NCBI GenBank assembly: GCA_965237405.1
Contig: OZ250139.1
Coordinates: 3,968,001 to 4,032,000, forward strand
DNA length: 64,000 bases
Origin: CAUZIB01 sp963663925
Lineage (GTDB): Bacteria; Acidobacteriota; Vicinamibacteria; Vicinamibacterales; UBA8438
Direction of reading: 5' to 3'
Shown piece after piece: positions 18,467 through 26,915 of this stretch. A program made the translations under genes and the position numbers. The notes under the pieces are model-generated. The model did no database searches, was not told where the DNA came from, and worked only from the letters and a program-made list of their open reading frames with translations. Positions within the stretch are counted from its first letter, which is position 1; each line of letters starts with the position of its first letter.

Positions 18467-18975
18467 TGATGCGCGCAATCCGCGGGCACCCGAATCGAGG
18501 ATTGCGCGATTTGAGCTCGACGATGGCGCGGATGAGCGACTCGCTCGGCCCCTTGGGGCCCGGCTTCTTCGGTCGCGCGCTTGCGGAAAACAATCGGCGG
18601 TACTTGCCGCGCACCAGCGCCTGATGGAAGGTCAGCAACGTGGACGGGCGCAGTCCGATGGCGACCTTGCGAATCCGTCCCGGACTCAGAAAAAGCGCCC
18701 CGAATCCGCATAGGAGCCGATCGTCCACTCTGAGGTTCGGCGCACGCTGGCGCGAACGGCGCAGCACGATCAGCTGCTGCTTGAGCAGGAGATTCTCAGC
18801 GATGACGGCTCGCACGCCGCCGGGTCTGCAGAGCTTCGCGGCTGTGACGGCCAGGTGAAGCAGGGGGAGCAGGAGATCCTTCATGCGCGAGACAGCGTAG
18901 GTCAGAACTCAGGCGCCACGCAATGGTGTCCCAGGCCTCGATTTAGCGACCGAATTCGGAATTCGAGACCCACAG
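18467..18975 (-). pseudogene. Lineage B transposase, N-terminal fragment of an IS
   Basis: Contains the start (ATG at 18884) and first ~140 codons of the multicopy rve transposase, plus the element end (CCCACAG at 18969-18975), then breaks at about 18467 before the catalytic core. Full copy: 34532-35735. Confidence 0.8.
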
Positions 18976-19549
18976 GCTCGCGGACACTGGATTGTGGCCG
19001 CTCTATGACGATCTACGCCTGATCACACGCGCGCCGAGGTTACTGTCGCGGGCGCGGCTGGCCGCGATCTGGCGCGTCAATACGGGCGGCAACCAGCGAT
19101 CGATCGATCGCCTGTTCTACCGCCACGAACTGATCTACACCGGTGGCTGGTACCCGGAGGAAACGTCTCCTGAATCGACGTGGCGATGGACCCAACAGAC
19201 CGCCACCCTGGCGTTTCAGAACCCGAAGGCAGACGCGACGTTCTACCTCGAGTATGCCGCGCGACCGGACATCTCTGCAGACACGCCGCAGACGGTCACG
19301 GTCAGCGTCGGCGACCAGGTGCTGCAGTCATTCGTCGCCGATGCGGCCGGTCGCCGCCGCCGCCGTATTCCCCTTCCAGGGACCGCGCTGGGGAATGAGG
19401 ACATCGCCGAGATTCGGATCACCGTGGACCGGACATTCGTGCCGGCGAACCGGGTCGTGGGCTCGCACGACACCCGCGAACTTGGTATTCAGGTCTATCA
19501 CGCAGGACCGTTTCCGCCAGCGCCGCCGGGGAACACCGTCGTCCCGTGA
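18976..19549 (+). pseudogene. C-terminal part of a cell-surface or glycosyltransferase-type protein
   Basis: About 185 residues of beta-rich sequence (SVGDQVLQSF, EIRITVDRTFVPAN, GIQVYHAGPF). It resembles C-terminal domains of large membrane glycosyltransferase-like proteins, but I cannot name the family firmly. The 5' end is lost at the IS boundary. Confidence 0.4.
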
Positions 19550-19739
19550 GCCGCTCGAAGACGGACCAGAAGGAGATCGCCGCCCCAGGCGGGCGTGGCC
19601 GCTGACCACTCCTTGAGATCGCGAAGCCCCGTCCAACCGGAAACGCTATTGTTGACAATGAAGAGTGCGCGGCCTTTAGAGAGAGTGTCCCACCGGTAGT
19701 AGAAGTCAGCGGCAACGGTGAATTCAAGTTATCCAACCT

Positions 19740-20155
19740 TCTGCATCTCTGCATCGTTGTCGTCGTCGTGATCCAGGTGCGCCTTTCGCATCCAGAGATG
19801 CTCGTAACCCGGTGACGCGTCGGTCGTGCTTCTCGGTCTCCACACAGGCCACGGCTGCCCAGCGCCGCGCCATCTCTCCGTTCTTCCAGTTGGTGACGCG
19901 ACGTGGGCGCTGCCGGATTTCTGAGTGCGTCGAATCGATGATGTTCGTCGTCGTGAGGCACCTGCGTAGTGATGCAGGCAGGCCGAGCCGACTCACGGGG
20001 AAGATCTCCTCGAGGCCCTCGCGCGGCGGCGGCGGGCCAGTCGCGCTGGAGCCACGAGGCAGACGGCTCCAGTTTGCGCACGCCCTCCGTGGCGTCGAGC
20101 TTCCAGGCGGCGCGCAAGGGGGCCCGCGCGTGGTTGTGCTGCGCGTTCGGACCGC
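19740..20155 (-). pseudogene. IS256-family (mutator) transposase C-terminal remnant
   Basis: Minus-strand frames give AAWKLDATEGVRKLEPSASW, then after a frameshift near 20030 EEIFPVSRLGLP, TNIIDSTHSEIR and WKNGEMARRWAAVACVETEK. This order is the C-terminus of IS256-type transposases. Frameshifted and truncated at both ends. Confidence 0.7.
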
Positions 20156-20575
20156 TTGTCGAGTTGGCGGTCGAGAGCCGCTACGCCTACTGGCACCGGA
20201 TGGAATTCCAGGTCGCGCAGTGGAAGGCGCTAGCTGACCATGCACGCGACCGTGAAATGCACTTCCTCAGTTCGCCATTTTCGGTCGAGGCTGTCCATCT
20301 TCTGGCGAGCCTCGGGATGCCGGCGTGGAAGGTGGGGTCGGGCGAAATCCGATCGCGCGACTTAATACGGGCGGTGCTCGATGCGGGCGGACCAATACTA
20401 CTGAGCACGGGCATGAGCCCGTGGAGCGAGATAGACGATGCCGTCCACTTCCTTGAGGAGCAGAAGGCTGAAATCGTCCTGCTGCAGTGCACGAGCCGGT
20501 ATCCGACGCCGCTCTCGGAAGTGGGTATCAACGCGATGGACGACATGGTCCGTCGGTACCACAACCCCGTAAGGT
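20156..20575 (+). pseudogene. NeuB-type sialic-acid synthase fragment
   Basis: About 140 residues match the TIM-barrel of N-acetylneuraminate synthases: FLSSPFSVEAVHLL, WKVGSGEIRSRDL, LLSTGMSPWSEI and LLQCTSRYPTPLSEVG. The gene is cut on the left by the IS256 remnant and on the right by an IS at 20569, just where the GLSDH motif should follow. Confidence 0.75.
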
Positions 20576-21732
20576 GCGTTTAATGGGCCGAGGTCCGGTC
20601 AGTGCTGGTCGAGTCTCCCAAGTAATCTCAGGCCATGCCGCTTGCGCTCCAGTTCCTCGTTCTCACGTTCGCTGGCTGGGTGAACCGCCACCAAGACGAT
20701 CTGATCGCGTATCTCCGGAAGGAGAATCGGGTCCTCCGGGAGCACCTGGGCCCTCGGCCGCTTCGCCGGACCGATGCCCAACGCCGTCGACGCGCCGTGC
20801 GCGGCCAGCAACTCGGCCGGCGCGTCGTGATGCAGGTCGCCGGCATCGTCACGCCTGACACGATTCTCCGCTGGTACCGGAGATTGGTCGCCCAGACATA
20901 CGACGGCAGCGCCCGCCGCGGTCGAGGCCGGCCGATGACGCGCCGTGACGTGGCCGCGCTCGTGGTCCGGATGGCGGTCGAGCATCCCCAGTGGGGGGAC
21001 ACACGGATCCGTGGGGCGCTCTCGAACCTCGGCCACGAGATCGCTCGGACCCCGGTGAAGCGGATCCTGCACGACCACGGGATCGACCCGGCTCCCGAGC
21101 GGAGCCGGCGCATGCCCTGGAAGACGTTCCTGCAGGCGCCCTGGGAGGGCCTCACGGCCTGCGATCTGTTCACCGTCGAGGTGCTCACGCTGGCCGGACT
21201 CCAGCGGTACCTGGTCTTCTTCGTGATCGCGCTGCAGTCCCGCCGCGTGACCATCGCCGGGATCCATCCGCAGCCGTACGGCACGTGGATGGAGCAGATG
21301 GCCCGCAATGTGACGGACCCGGTCGATGACTGCTTGCGACGCGCCCGCTATCTGATTCACGACCGCGACCCGCTCTCCACGCGGGGTTTTGGCGAGATCC
21401 TGGAGGGCGGGGGTGTCCAGCCGATCCGTCTCCCGCCGAAGAGTCCCAATCTCAACGCGTATGCCGAGCGGTTCGTCCGCTCTATTCAAGAGGAGTGTCT
21501 CAGTCGCGTCGTCCCCCTCGGCGAAGGGCCCCTGCGTCTCCTCGTGGGCGAGGACGTCGACCACGACCAGCGCGAGCGAAACCACCAGGGACTCGACAAC
21601 CAGCTCCTGCACCGACCGCCACCGCCGGTGAGCCTGGCCGCCGACGTGCAGCGGCGGGAGCGTCTGGGCGGATGGCTCAATTTCTACCACCGGGAGGCCG
21701 CATGAGCGGTCGGCCGATTAAACGCACCTTAC
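20569..21732 (+). mobile_element. rve-type insertion sequence, lineage A, copy 1
   Basis: Terminal repeats GTAAGGTGCGTTTAAT (20569) and its complement ATTAAACGCACCTTAC (ending 21732), followed inward by GGCCGA-like bases on both sides. The same right end recurs at 47970-48016 and 38213-38254. About 1164 bp; it interrupts neuB. No evident target duplication. Confidence 0.7.
20635..21705 (+). CDS. rve-integrase-core transposase, lineage A
   Basis: 356 residues. A basic N-terminal helical region, then a core with D (TACDLFTVEV), D (LIHDRDPLST) and E (AYAERFVRSIQEE). Typical of IS481/IS3-like integrases carried in one frame. Appears intact. A chimeric relative is at 47192-47989. Confidence 0.85.
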   Translation: MPLALQFLVLTFAGWVNRHQDDLIAYLRKENRVLREHLGPRPLRRTDAQRRRRAVRGQQLGRRVVMQVAGIVTPDTILRWYRRLVAQTYDGSARRGRGRPMTRRDVAALVVRMAVEHPQWGDTRIRGALSNLGHEIARTPVKRILHDHGIDPAPERSRRMPWKTFLQAPWEGLTACDLFTVEVLTLAGLQRYLVFFVIALQSRRVTIAGIHPQPYGTWMEQMARNVTDPVDDCLRRARYLIHDRDPLSTRGFGEILEGGGVQPIRLPPKSPNLNAYAERFVRSIQEECLSRVVPLGEGPLRLLVGEDVDHDQRERNHQGLDNQLLHRPPPPVSLAADVQRRERLGGWLNFYHREAA

Positions 21733-21895
21733 GCCGTCAGCGCAACTCACCCAAACACGGTTTCCCGGCCCGGAGAACGATCTGCCCAGCTTGGGACTCG
21801 GGACGATCACGATCGATGTGGATGGCGTGGTCGTCTCGACGGGCTTACAGGTCGAATGGGCCTTTCGCGGCTTCAATCCACATCACCGGAAGGTC
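21733..21895 (+). pseudogene. Transposase fragment, probably IS1380-type
   Basis: An open frame reads LGLGTITIDVDGVVVSTGLQ and AFRGFNPHHRKVP, resembling the first catalytic region of IS1380-type transposases, then loses similarity. It overlaps the 3' end of the minus-strand DUF362 gene. Confidence 0.4.
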
Positions 21896-23156
21896 CCACC
21901 CGGCGGCGTGTGTCGGAAAATTCTGGTGCTTCCTTGAGGCAGGTTCCGAGAATCCCGAACGACGTCGCCATCGCGCGCAGTCCTGTCCGGCGGACACCGA
22001 CTCCCGGACCGTCGGCCACCGGATAGCCGTGTGCATCAGGAGTGGTACGCTCCCAGGCCTGAAAGAGGCGACCCCAGTCGCTCCCGAGAACCTCTCGCAT
22101 CATCGGTCGGCCTTTGGTGGGATACCAAAACGTGTCGTGATACAGCACGCTGGCGAGGTAGGCCCACGGGGCGAGGACAGTTTTGAGCGACCACTCGACG
22201 GGCTTGCGGAGCGAACCCCAGTAGATCTGGTGCTGCATGCGGGACGCGAAGGTCATTTTCTTGAACGGCCCGACGAAGTTCCAGTTCTGACCGGCCGCCT
22301 CCTGGTCGCCAACGATCTCGATCTCCCGCGGGTCACCGCACCCGAGCCCGGCGTCGTGGGCCAGCCGGATGAACTTGATCGAGAGGGGGTCGAAGCCCAT
22401 TAACTTCGCGGCCACCGCGTCGATGGCGACCTGGTCGGCGCTGGCGAGGATGACGTTCTTGACGTGTGGGGTCATGCAGCGCGGCCCTGGGCCGTCGCCC
22501 GCGAACGTGCCGTCCATGACCGCGAACAGCCCGCGGTGGATCTTCTTCTGGATCATCAACAGGTCGACCAGGGTCTCGTGGATGACAGGGTGGGTCCAGT
22601 GACGGTGCTCGTTGAGCAGCCCCCCAAAGGCATTTTTCATCGCCCCGGTCGTCGTCGTGAACACGTGGGTCTTGATCGTCGGCAGATGGATGATGTTCTC
22701 ACCGATGAAGCGCTTCGGGATCAGAAACCCTTTCGGGTAGACGTCGTTTAGACAGAGAAACTTCTTGGTCAAATCGCCAACGGCATCCTGGACGTCGACC
22801 CAGTCCTCGCTCTCATAGAGATGCACGTTGCGAAGGCCATGTGCCTTGACCACGTCGAGCTGCTTGTTCTCCCGCTCGCCCAGGTGCGCGTCGATCACGA
22901 CGGTGCGGTTGTGGCACGCATGAACGAGCGACGGATCATAACCATCGGCCTTCATGGCTCGGATGACACCCTCGAGCTGCCACGGAGTGGTGGAGCTACC
23001 AGGAAAGAAAAAGTGCCACGAAATGTTGACCTTGAGCGCGGTGTCGACCGTCTTGTCGACGACCTGTTGATAACCCCCGAGGTTCAGCAGCTCATGGTAG
23101 TCGTCAAGAACCGTGGACGGTTGTGTCTTAAGGATGGCGACGGTGGATCGTGGCAT
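21873..23156 (-). CDS. DUF362-domain protein
   Basis: About 427 residues from the ATG at 23156. Conserved DUF362 segments: KVNISWHFFFPGSST, IGENIIHLPTIKTHVFTTTT, GAMKNAFGGLLNEHRHWTH, VMDGTFAGDGPGPR and LASADQVAIDAVAAKLMGFD. Family function is not established, though some members bind Fe-S clusters. The last ~55 residues are low-complexity and overlap the transposase remnant, so the true C-terminus may have been replaced. Confidence 0.8.
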   Translation of the reverse strand: MPRSTVAILKTQPSTVLDDYHELLNLGGYQQVVDKTVDTALKVNISWHFFFPGSSTTPWQLEGVIRAMKADGYDPSLVHACHNRTVVIDAHLGERENKQLDVVKAHGLRNVHLYESEDWVDVQDAVGDLTKKFLCLNDVYPKGFLIPKRFIGENIIHLPTIKTHVFTTTTGAMKNAFGGLLNEHRHWTHPVIHETLVDLLMIQKKIHRGLFAVMDGTFAGDGPGPRCMTPHVKNVILASADQVAIDAVAAKLMGFDPLSIKFIRLAHDAGLGCGDPREIEIVGDQEAAGQNWNFVGPFKKMTFASRMQHQIYWGSLRKPVEWSLKTVLAPWAYLASVLYHDTFWYPTKGRPMMREVLGSDWGRLFQAWERTTPDAHGYPVADGPGVGVRRTGLRAMATSFGILGTCLKEAPEFSDTRRRVGPSGDVD

Positions 23157-23319
23157 CGGGCTCCAGTGTAGCGGCATTACCGTTGTCGCGACGGCCCTCC
23201 TCCGATCCAGATGTGCTCGCCGCTCCCCGAGCACTTCGCCTATCCCTACCTGCGCGCCGCCGACAACGACGGACGGCATCGTCTGTGCGTAGTGGTTGCA
23301 GCCGTCCGGCTGATGATCT

Positions 23320-24213
23320 TTAGGAATACAGAATGATCGCCACGGTGACGACCCAGAGCGCTACACACACGAGCAGCGGCCGATCGGCCAAAAGTAGCTC
23401 TGAGGGGGTACCGTTCCCGCGCCGGTGAACGAGGTACAGGTAACGGAAGATGCCGTACAGGACGAAGGGAATCGTCACGCTGAGGGTCGGCATGCCGACG
23501 CGAGCCGCTGTCGCCGATTCGGCCACATAAAGGATGTAGCTCATCACCGTTGAGGCCGTCACGATTCCGATCATCTGGTCGAGTAGGTACGGGCTGTATT
23601 CGCCGAGAATCGGTCGGTGGACGACTGCATCGTCTGCGAGCAGCACCAGCTCGTGCCGCCGTTTACTGAGTCCCAGAAACAGCGCCAGGAGGATCGTGCA
23701 GACGAGCAGCCAGTAGCTGATCGGAACGCTCACGGCGACGGTCCCCGCAACGGCTCGCAGCACGAAGCCGACGGCGATGGTCAGGACGTCCAGAATCACG
23801 ATGTGCTTCAGCAGCAGCGAGTAGGCTGTCAGCAGCATGAGGTAGGAAAGCGAGACCAAACCGAGTGGGACTGAAAGCCAGAACGACCAGCCGAGGGCGC
23901 TCGAGCCAAGCACCACCGCGGCGGTGAGCGCCGTTTGAGGCGCCAGCGCACCAGAGGCGATCGGACGATGCGACTTGGTCGGGTGTCGGCGGTCCTGCTT
24001 ACGATCGACGTAGTCGTTGACGATGTAGACGGTCCCCGATAGAGCGCAGAAGGCCAAAAAGGCGCCGCACGCACGAGCTGCCGCTAGCGGATCGAGTAGA
24101 CGTTCCCCGAAGAGCAGTGCCGCGAACAGGATCAGGTTCTTGGTCCATTCGCTCGGACGAAGCGTGCGCACGAGCGCGGCGCCGACCGGTGGGGCGGACG
24201 CGTCGACGTTCAC
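23320..24213 (-). CDS. UbiA-family prenyltransferase, decaprenyl-phosphate phosphoribosyltransferase-like
   Basis: 297 residues with about nine membrane helices. RPSEWTKNLILFAALLFG at the N-terminus and VNDYVDRKQDRRHPTKSHRP (Asp-rich first motif) match the branch that moves phosphoribose onto decaprenyl phosphate. The second Asp region is LGLSKRRHELVLL. It acts in the inner membrane, probably supplying a lipid-linked sugar precursor. GTG start at 24213, seven bases after the stop of a small upstream frame with a strong ribosome site. Confidence 0.85.
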   Translation of the reverse strand: MNVDASAPPVGAALVRTLRPSEWTKNLILFAALLFGERLLDPLAAARACGAFLAFCALSGTVYIVNDYVDRKQDRRHPTKSHRPIASGALAPQTALTAAVVLGSSALGWSFWLSVPLGLVSLSYLMLLTAYSLLLKHIVILDVLTIAVGFVLRAVAGTVAVSVPISYWLLVCTILLALFLGLSKRRHELVLLADDAVVHRPILGEYSPYLLDQMIGIVTASTVMSYILYVAESATAARVGMPTLSVTIPFVLYGIFRYLYLVHRRGNGTPSELLLADRPLLVCVALWVVTVAIILYS

Positions 24214-24220
24214 GACGGGC

Positions 24221-24337
24221 TTACGGGAGACTCACGGCCCAGGGGTTCATGGCTGTGACTAGGCTGATGACGATCTTCGAAACGTTCGAGTTCGAACCAG
24301 AGGCGGTCTGGAGCTTCGTTACCACGATCTCTCTCAT
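24221..24337 (-). CDS. 38-residue small protein or leader peptide upstream of ubiA-like gene
   Basis: ATG at 24337 is preceded at ideal distance by GGAGG (24345-24349). The peptide MREIVVTKLQTASGSNSNVS continues to NPWAVSLP and stops seven bases before the UbiA GTG. The tight spacing suggests translational coupling. No homologue recognised; could be a remnant. Confidence 0.4.
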   Translation of the reverse strand: MREIVVTKLQTASGSNSNVSKIVISLVTAMNPWAVSLP

Positions 24338-24408
24338 CGCAAATCCTCCAATCGCCAGAGGCCAGCGCACCGCGGCACCGCGCCCAAAGCAGCCACTCTC
24401 GAACTGAT

Positions 24409-24621
24409 TTACTCCTTAAGGAGATCAGAATGGGAGCCGGTACGTATCAAGTGTAATTCGTCTCCTTCGGTGCGGTAAATCAAAAGCCAGTTCGGCTCGA
24501 TATGAGCCCCCGCCCACAGAACTCCAGCGCGTTGTCGGTGCTGCAGGACGCGGGGTAAACCGCGTGTGATCGCCAAGTGATCCAGCACCCGCGTCACCGG
24601 AAGGCCGCCGAACGCCCGCAC
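24409..24621 (-). pseudogene. YafQ-type toxin C-terminal fragment
   Basis: The end IEPNWLLIYRTEGDELHLIR followed by TGSHSDLLKE is characteristic of YafQ/RelE-superfamily mRNA interferase toxins. The N-terminal half does not read as the family, so the gene is truncated or frameshifted. No antitoxin adjoining. Confidence 0.6.
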
Positions 24622-24816
24622 GGGAACGACTGCGACTGCTTCCGTCGTGGCACCATCAACGATGGTCAGACACTTTCAGGACGCGCCCATCTGTCGTGCG
24701 GGCGAAGACGAAATCAGCCGACCAGACCTCGTTGCGGTGCTGCGGGCGAGTCAACGGCTGGCGATCAACGACCGGCACGGTGCTCGTGCGCACGACCGTC
24801 AAGGCACGTCGCCGTA

Positions 24817-25212
24817 CTATGGGCGGACCATCCGCCTATAGTACGACCGCCGAAACGCCCTGGCCGCGGCGGGAGTCGCGCGGGCTCGGAGGTGGCGAAA
24901 GGTCGTCCGCGTGTCATAGGTCACCGGCAGCCGGCCGTCCCGCGCCGCCGCTCGCAGCGTCTTGACGTGCACGCCGACCAGCAGCGCGAGCACGGGAAGT
25001 GGAAGGAGTTCGTGGTCGTCGCGATGCGTCGCCAGCGCACGCGCGCGTGCGAGCACCTTCGGCGGCGGTGCTCGCCGCCCGGCATCCCACGTCCGGTACG
25101 ACTCGGGAGACGCACCGAGCGTCGCCGCGAACGCTGCCTGCGACTGGCCCAACGCGATCCGGCACTCACGCAGCGTGCAGGGCTCCACGACGTCACACCA
25201 TGCCATCGGCAC
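24817..25212 (-). CDS. Helix-turn-helix transcriptional regulator
   Basis: 131 residues. An XRE-type HTH at about 14-48 (RIALGQSQAAFAATLGASPE, then SYRTWDAGRRAPP) and a second DNA-binding-like segment (LPVLALLVGVHVKTLRAAAR). The basic tail RRSYYRRMVRP is typical of small plasmid/phage regulators. Target unknown. Confidence 0.65.
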   Translation of the reverse strand: MPMAWCDVVEPCTLRECRIALGQSQAAFAATLGASPESYRTWDAGRRAPPPKVLARARALATHRDDHELLPLPVLALLVGVHVKTLRAAARDGRLPVTYDTRTTFRHLRARATPAAARAFRRSYYRRMVRP

Positions 25213-25350
25213 CGGCCGCCGGCAAGCGTGGGGGTGGGCTGGGCGTACTTCAGTCAGCCCATCTTGGCAGGTGACCGGTCACTTTTTTCGCCTGTACCTT
25301 CGCCTCCGGTGCCCAGGCAATGGGCACAATCGGCGAATTCTCTAGGAAAA

Positions 25351-25394
25351 TGGCGCGCCCGGCAGGATTCGAACCTGCGACCCTCGGCTTAGAA
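25351..25394 (-). other. 3' half of tRNA-Arg(UCU): attachment-site scar
   Basis: The minus strand reads CTTCTAAG, then the T-arm GGTTCGAATCC and the acceptor end ...GGGCGCGCCA with encoded CCA. The anticodon TCT is present, but no D-arm or 5' acceptor half lies upstream. Integrases that use tRNA genes leave exactly such 3' halves as attL or attR. Confidence 0.75.
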
Positions 25395-25406
25395 GGCCCT
25401 GTGTCG

Positions 25407-25523
25407 GATCGGTTATCAATGGACGGTTATCACCCACGTCGCCTCGATGGTCTGGATCTCGCGAATTCACGCCGATTTTTGCCGCACTTCGCCGTTTCAT
25501 CGCCTCACATGCGATAACCGATC
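25407..25523. repeat. 11-bp inverted repeat pair beside the att scar
   Basis: GATCGGTTATC (25407-25417) and GATAACCGATC (25513-25523) are perfect complements 95 bp apart; a further GGTTATCA lies between. Could be integrase arm sites or ends of a small MITE. Confidence 0.4.
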
Positions 25524-26098
25524 GCCGCGACGATCACGGGAACGTGGCCGACCGCACCCGGAGCCGGCCATGAGGAGCCCGTGTTCCCTTGGTCGCGTGC
25601 CGACTTCCGTCACCACGTCCTCCGCCTCGTGCGCGAGTACGTGCCGCGATCATGGAGGAGCTGCACACGATCGTCGACCTCAGCGATCCAGACCAGATTC
25701 GGCGTGACAGCGACGCAGGCGCCACGCGGTGGCCGCGTGGGGGGGGCAGGGGTGGGTCGATTCCACGCCTCGCGTGAGAGAGAGGTCCCATGAGGCTGGC
25801 GCTCGCACTGACATCTGCTCAGGCCGACCGCCTGCGGAAGGCCCCGTCCTCTCGGGCGCCTCGTCCTGTGGGCGTCGGGTTGGCTGCCGGCCCTGGCTCG
25901 GGCACCATCGAGGATCTCTGCCGTGTTCCCGACACAGCGTTTCGAGCCGCCGCCGAGCGACTCCTGCACAAGCATCAGGCGTTTTGTACAGGCGTCTCGG
26001 CACCGCTGAGGCTGGCCCTGGCGGCGGGCGCCTCACTCGCGCTCCCCTGACGGACTGGCTTGTGCGCCACGTCAGCTCCGCGATCCCCTCGCCCCTGT
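25524..26098. other. No gene supported
   Basis: 575 bp of GC-rich DNA with only shadow-like frames. A fragment near 25650-25710 (MEELHTIVDLSDPDQIRRD) looks protein-like but loses frame at once; possibly a relic. Confidence 0.35.
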
Positions 26099-26770
26099 TC
26101 ACCGCCGTGGCGCGCGCCGCGGGCGTGTGGCGACCTTCGCGCGTGGATATTCCTTCTTGACCTGCGCCTGATAGGCCTCCCGGCGACGGCGCTGCGCATC
26201 CGGCCGGTGCGCCGCATACCAGCGCTGCGACCGCATGATTTGCGAGCACCTCGGTGCACAGTACTGCTGACGCCGCCTTCTCACGAAGACGCGGCGACAC
26301 TCCGGCCTGAGACATCGGGCAAGCCGATGGCCCCCGTCCTCGAGGATCGCCAGCACCTCGATCCAGAACGCGTTGGGCCACTCGGAAAAGACCGTTCGCT
26401 CGACCTGCCTCCCGCTCACTTGTAAGACCGCACGATGCGCACCCACCTCCTGCACCAGCAGACTCGCGTGCTCGTCTGACGTCGGGACGAGGCCATCGAG
26501 CTTCGTCGCGAGCGTGCGCTGCAGCGCACGGAGGGCTGAGCGTGTGACGTCGCGACGGGTCGGCCCAGTGGAAAGCACCTCCGGGGCGCTGCTCCACCGT
26601 ATGGCGGGCAGCTCTTTCGCCCACCGCGCAGTCGCCGTGGCCGTCAGCTCCGCGTCTGCGAACTCCACGAGTAGCGCCAGATGGCGCGCCCGCGTCGTCC
26701 GTGGTCGCCGCGACGTCCCAACGGTTGTCGACGACGGCGTACGGCTCTTGCGTTGTGTCTTAACTGTCAT
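26099..26770 (-). CDS. Zinc-ribbon protein (CGNR/ABATE-like) of unknown function
   Basis: 223 residues from the ATG at 26770, preceded by GGAGG. The C-terminal part RCLRPECRRVFVRRRRQQYC followed by APRCSQIMRSQRWY gives four cysteines in CGNR-type zinc-ribbon spacing, and is followed by a basic helical tail. The N-terminal domain is helical with a LALLVEFADAELTATATA stretch. CGNR proteins are putative DNA-binding regulators. It is divergent from the packaging operon and could regulate it. Confidence 0.6.
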   Translation of the reverse strand: MTVKTQRKSRTPSSTTVGTSRRPRTTRARHLALLVEFADAELTATATARWAKELPAIRWSSAPEVLSTGPTRRDVTRSALRALQRTLATKLDGLVPTSDEHASLLVQEVGAHRAVLQVSGRQVERTVFSEWPNAFWIEVLAILEDGGHRLARCLRPECRRVFVRRRRQQYCAPRCSQIMRSQRWYAAHRPDAQRRRREAYQAQVKKEYPRAKVATRPRRAPRR

Positions 26771-26915
26771 GGCATCCTCCGTGACCGCATAAATGTTGCA
26801 ACAGTATTCATTATTATATACGTTGCGTTTCGTCTCGTTCTTGGGGAGAATAGACGTGTCACACCGAGCAATGGCAAGTTCACAATTGGAGCATGCGCTC
26901 CAAGAAAACGACCGT
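26771..26915. promoter_or_regulatory. AT-rich divergent promoter region
   Basis: 145 bp between divergent genes, markedly AT-rich around 26790-26822 (TTGCAACAGTATTCATTATT then ATATACG). Promoter-like hexamers are plausible on both strands. No precise start can be assigned. Confidence 0.4.

Noticed and set aside
25320..25517. Open frame reading PAGFEPATLGLEG
   Set aside because: This is the translation of the tRNA-Arg 3' half and its flank, a well-known false protein motif.
25680..26624. Minus-strand 314-codon frame
   Set aside because: Low-complexity composition and overlap with the zinc-ribbon gene in another frame; no motif.
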